Part shown: in pieces, positions 6,371 through 7,689 of the stretch
How the letters are laid out: the number at the start of each line of letters is the position of its first letter
Position numbering within the stretch: position 1 is the first letter of the stretch
From: GCA-2786165 sp964625775
GTDB lineage: Bacteria; Pseudomonadota; Gammaproteobacteria; Legionellales; Legionellaceae
NCBI GenBank assembly: GCA_964625775.1
Contig: CAZVEH010000073.1
Coordinates: 1 to 7,689, forward strand
Length of the DNA: 7,689 nucleotides
Direction: 5' to 3'
Translations under genes and position numbers: made by a program
Notes under the pieces: model-generated
What the model saw: the letters and a program-made list of their open reading frames with translations, nothing else
What the model was told of the DNA's origin: nothing
The model's database searches: none

Positions 6371-7549
6371 TTAAAAAAAACTGGATAGATTGCTAAAGGT
6401 ACGATTGAACCTCAGAGGACTATCTCCCAGTTGTTTTGAGGGGGTCACACTAAACATGCGAAATGTTTCTTGAGGGGCTTCTCGTGAAATAGATGAGGCT
6501 GTTTCAATATCAATAGAGTTATCATTCTCAAATAAATCGTTGGATTGTATTGCATCCAAATCCGCAACAGTTTGTGGTGAATGTACAAATGCTCCTCTAA
6601 ACTTTGCCCAGTAGGACAGGTACTCGGATTCAAAATCCTCATATTCGCTGTGGTTAAGCGGTGACAACGCATCTGCTGTGGAAAAATGCTTGATCTGGTG
6701 TAAATGAGTATGAACCGTGTCAGTGGCCGCAGGTGTTGATAAAAATTGAATAAAAGAGGTGTTTCGTACGGCACTTTGTTGCAATTGATTTTTTCTTTGT
6801 ATCAAATATGCTGTTAAAGTTTCGGTATTTTCAGGTAAATAAAGATTAATAAACTGATGAACATAGCTGTCAGGCAATAAAATAATTTGCAACATTGCAG
6901 CATTGATTTCGCTTCTGAAATAAGGTGTTTGCATCAATTCATCAGAAAATAATTCACTAGTTGAATGCTCAGTTCCTTTTTGAATAACATCCAACCAGTT
7001 ATGCGCATCATAATGGGTTAAATAGGGCAATCGACTTAGCAATGCGGGCGTAATATCTGATGCTTTACCCTCTAACAATTCTGGATTCACAAACGATGCG
7101 AAACTCCAATCCCCATCTATTTTAACCAATCTATTGTGCCGATCCAGCCCCAAATTACCCAGATTTAAATCAATTTCATGCAGAAAAATAGACACAATTA
7201 ATATCTGGCCTAACCCCGTATAAATGCCGTTGGTAAAGCGTATTTGTTTTTGAAACGGAATCGGTCGAAAATCCGGAATTTCCTTGGAAAGCACAAAATA
7301 TTGTTCATTTGATGTTTTTTTTGCAAGCCGCATAACAGGCTGAGTTGCGATAAATAAGCGATAAAATTCTTGTCCTAAAACTTCATAGCGTGCGCGCATG
7401 GGATCGGTGGCTTCTTTGCAATACCAAACGTCTTCGGGGGATGCTAAGTATTTTTTGGTCATTGAATGCGAACAAGAATCCGGTTTGAGCATTTGAGTAT
7501 CTGTTAAAACGTCAATATCAAGCGCGGGAATTTGCATATTATCAACCAT
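6371..7549 (-). CDS. kinase-fold-like protein, candidate secreted effector
   Basis: Encodes 392 residues with no signal peptide or membrane segment. The first 190 resemble an atypical kinase (HipA- or PI3/4-kinase-like) catalytic core. VWYCKE gives a candidate ATP-binding Lys45, and ARYEVLGQEFYRLF gives a partner Glu (Glu56 or Glu61). YFVLSKEIPDF (84-94) is hinge-like. LHEIDLNLGNLGLD (123-136) supplies Asp127 and Asn132 as a D-x4-N catalytic loop. LVKIDGDWSFA (141-151) supplies Asp145 as metal-binding Asp, with DGD instead of DFG. A glycine-rich loop is not obvious. The rest is helical and then low-complexity, acidic and Ser-rich (about 300-392), ending SNLSSFF; such tails suit a C-terminal type IV (Dot/Icm) secretion signal, though a clear Glu block is lacking. 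ATG 7549 is 14 bases after the predicted transcription start and has no ribosome site; ATG 7537 is an alternative. The kinase call is by motif reading only; it could be a pseudokinase. Confidence 0.8.
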   Translation of the reverse strand: MVDNMQIPALDIDVLTDTQMLKPDSCSHSMTKKYLASPEDVWYCKEATDPMRARYEVLGQEFYRLFIATQPVMRLAKKTSNEQYFVLSKEIPDFRPIPFQKQIRFTNGIYTGLGQILIVSIFLHEIDLNLGNLGLDRHNRLVKIDGDWSFASFVNPELLEGKASDITPALLSRLPYLTHYDAHNWLDVIQKGTEHSTSELFSDELMQTPYFRSEINAAMLQIILLPDSYVHQFINLYLPENTETLTAYLIQRKNQLQQSAVRNTSFIQFLSTPAATDTVHTHLHQIKHFSTADALSPLNHSEYEDFESEYLSYWAKFRGAFVHSPQTVADLDAIQSNDLFENDNSIDIETASSISREAPQETFRMFSVTPSKQLGDSPLRFNRTFSNLSSFF

Positions 7550-7569
7550 ATTGTTTTATATGAGATCAG

Positions 7570-7578
7570 ATTATACCA
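7570..7578 (-). promoter_or_regulatory. extended -10 promoter of the kinase-like gene
   Basis: The minus strand reads TGGTATAAT, preceded by AT, identical over ten bases to the promoter at 6265-6273. The -35 is poor (TTTTGT at 17 bases, or TTGTAA at 15). Transcription should start near 7563, leaving only about 13 leader bases before ATG 7549, with no Shine-Dalgarno visible. Confidence 0.65.
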
Positions 7579-7594
7579 TAATATGATTAGTTAC

Positions 7595-7609
7595 AAAACA
7601 GTGTGTTTT
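7595..7609. promoter_or_regulatory. 15-bp palindrome beside the -35 region
   Basis: AAAACA-GTG-TGTTTT is a perfect 6+6 palindrome centred at 7602, about 30 bases upstream of the -10 of the kinase-like gene, overlapping or abutting where its -35 would be. With a weak -35, an activator or repressor site here is plausible. AT-rich 6-bp arms can arise by chance. Confidence 0.3.
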
Positions 7610-7646
7610 ATTTATGTGTAAATGCGTGGTTTATAGTAACTCCCCA

Positions 7647-7671
7647 CGTCATCCCGAGCGCAGCGAGGGAT
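7647..7671. repeat. dispersed palindromic element of the GTCATCCCGAGC type
   Basis: The stretch beginning CGTCATCCCGAGCGCAGCGA and ending GGGAT has arms ATCCC (7651-7655) and GGGAT (7667-7671) around GAGCGCAGCGA. It is GC-rich in an otherwise AT-rich intergenic region. Closely similar text (GTCATCCCGAGC-GAGGGATC and variants) recurs between genes in many bacterial genomes, so I read it as a copy or edge of a dispersed repeat. Only one copy is in this window, so the repeat status rests on recognition, not on counting. Confidence 0.55.
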
Positions 7672-7689
7672 TGTAAGTCTCAAATTTAG

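Noticed and set aside
6445..6774. 109-codon minus-strand frame within the kinase-like gene
   Set aside because: Out-of-frame overlap with a gene that has a promoter and coherent motifs; nothing suggests an overlapping gene.
1..7689. LetA/GacA binding boxes, CsrA-titrating small RNAs, tRNA, rRNA or CRISPR repeats
   Set aside because: No TGTAAG-N6-CTTACA-type box in an intergenic region, no run of GGA-bearing hairpins, no cloverleaf and no regularly spaced direct repeats were seen.

Overview
The window looks like chromosome from an AT-leaning gammaproteobacterium, most plausibly of the Legionellales (Legionella/Coxiella-like). The basis is the GacA/LetA-UvrC pair, a bacterial phenylalanine hydroxylase, BioC and ComF of gammaproteobacterial type, and small exported Cys proteins next to a kinase-fold-like protein of the kind seen among host-directed proteins of intracellular bacteria. 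The order is an inference; no rRNA or other marker is present to prove it.

Layout. (1) 1-477: a non-coding leader with two inverted repeats, then a small plus-strand gene for an exported protein whose mature part carries eight cysteines. (2) 552-4944, minus strand: four conserved genes transcribed in the order bioC (malonyl-ACP methyltransferase, biotin synthesis), phhA (phenylalanine 4-monooxygenase), a GacA/LetA/UvrY response regulator, and uvrC (excision nuclease). The regulator and uvrC are 15 bp apart and form the classic gacA-uvrC operon. The gaps bioC-phhA (81 bp) and phhA-gacA (94 bp) are large enough for separate promoters. (3) 5043-5717, plus strand: comF, divergent from bioC across 98 bp. 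(4) 5714-7549, minus strand: two accessory genes, an exported 158-residue protein with four mature cysteines and a 392-residue protein with kinase-like motifs. Each has a good extended -10 promoter, and both promoters share the same ten bases. (5) 7550-7689: a promoter region and a short palindromic element of a dispersed-repeat type.

How the genes fit together: the central block is housekeeping (repair, global regulation, biotin, aromatic amino acids, ComF). If the organism is a Legionella relative, the GacA/LetA regulator would drive the switch between growth and transmission through small RNAs and CsrA. The flanks hold lineage-specific genes: two secreted disulfide-rich proteins and one candidate effector kinase. 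The most interesting item is the kinase-like protein at 6371-7549, followed by the eight-cysteine protein at 190-477. The most useful correction is the start of the response regulator, which should be the TTG at 3080 and not the one at 3095. I found no CRISPR array, tRNA, rRNA, transposase or integrase, and no complete new multi-gene system.
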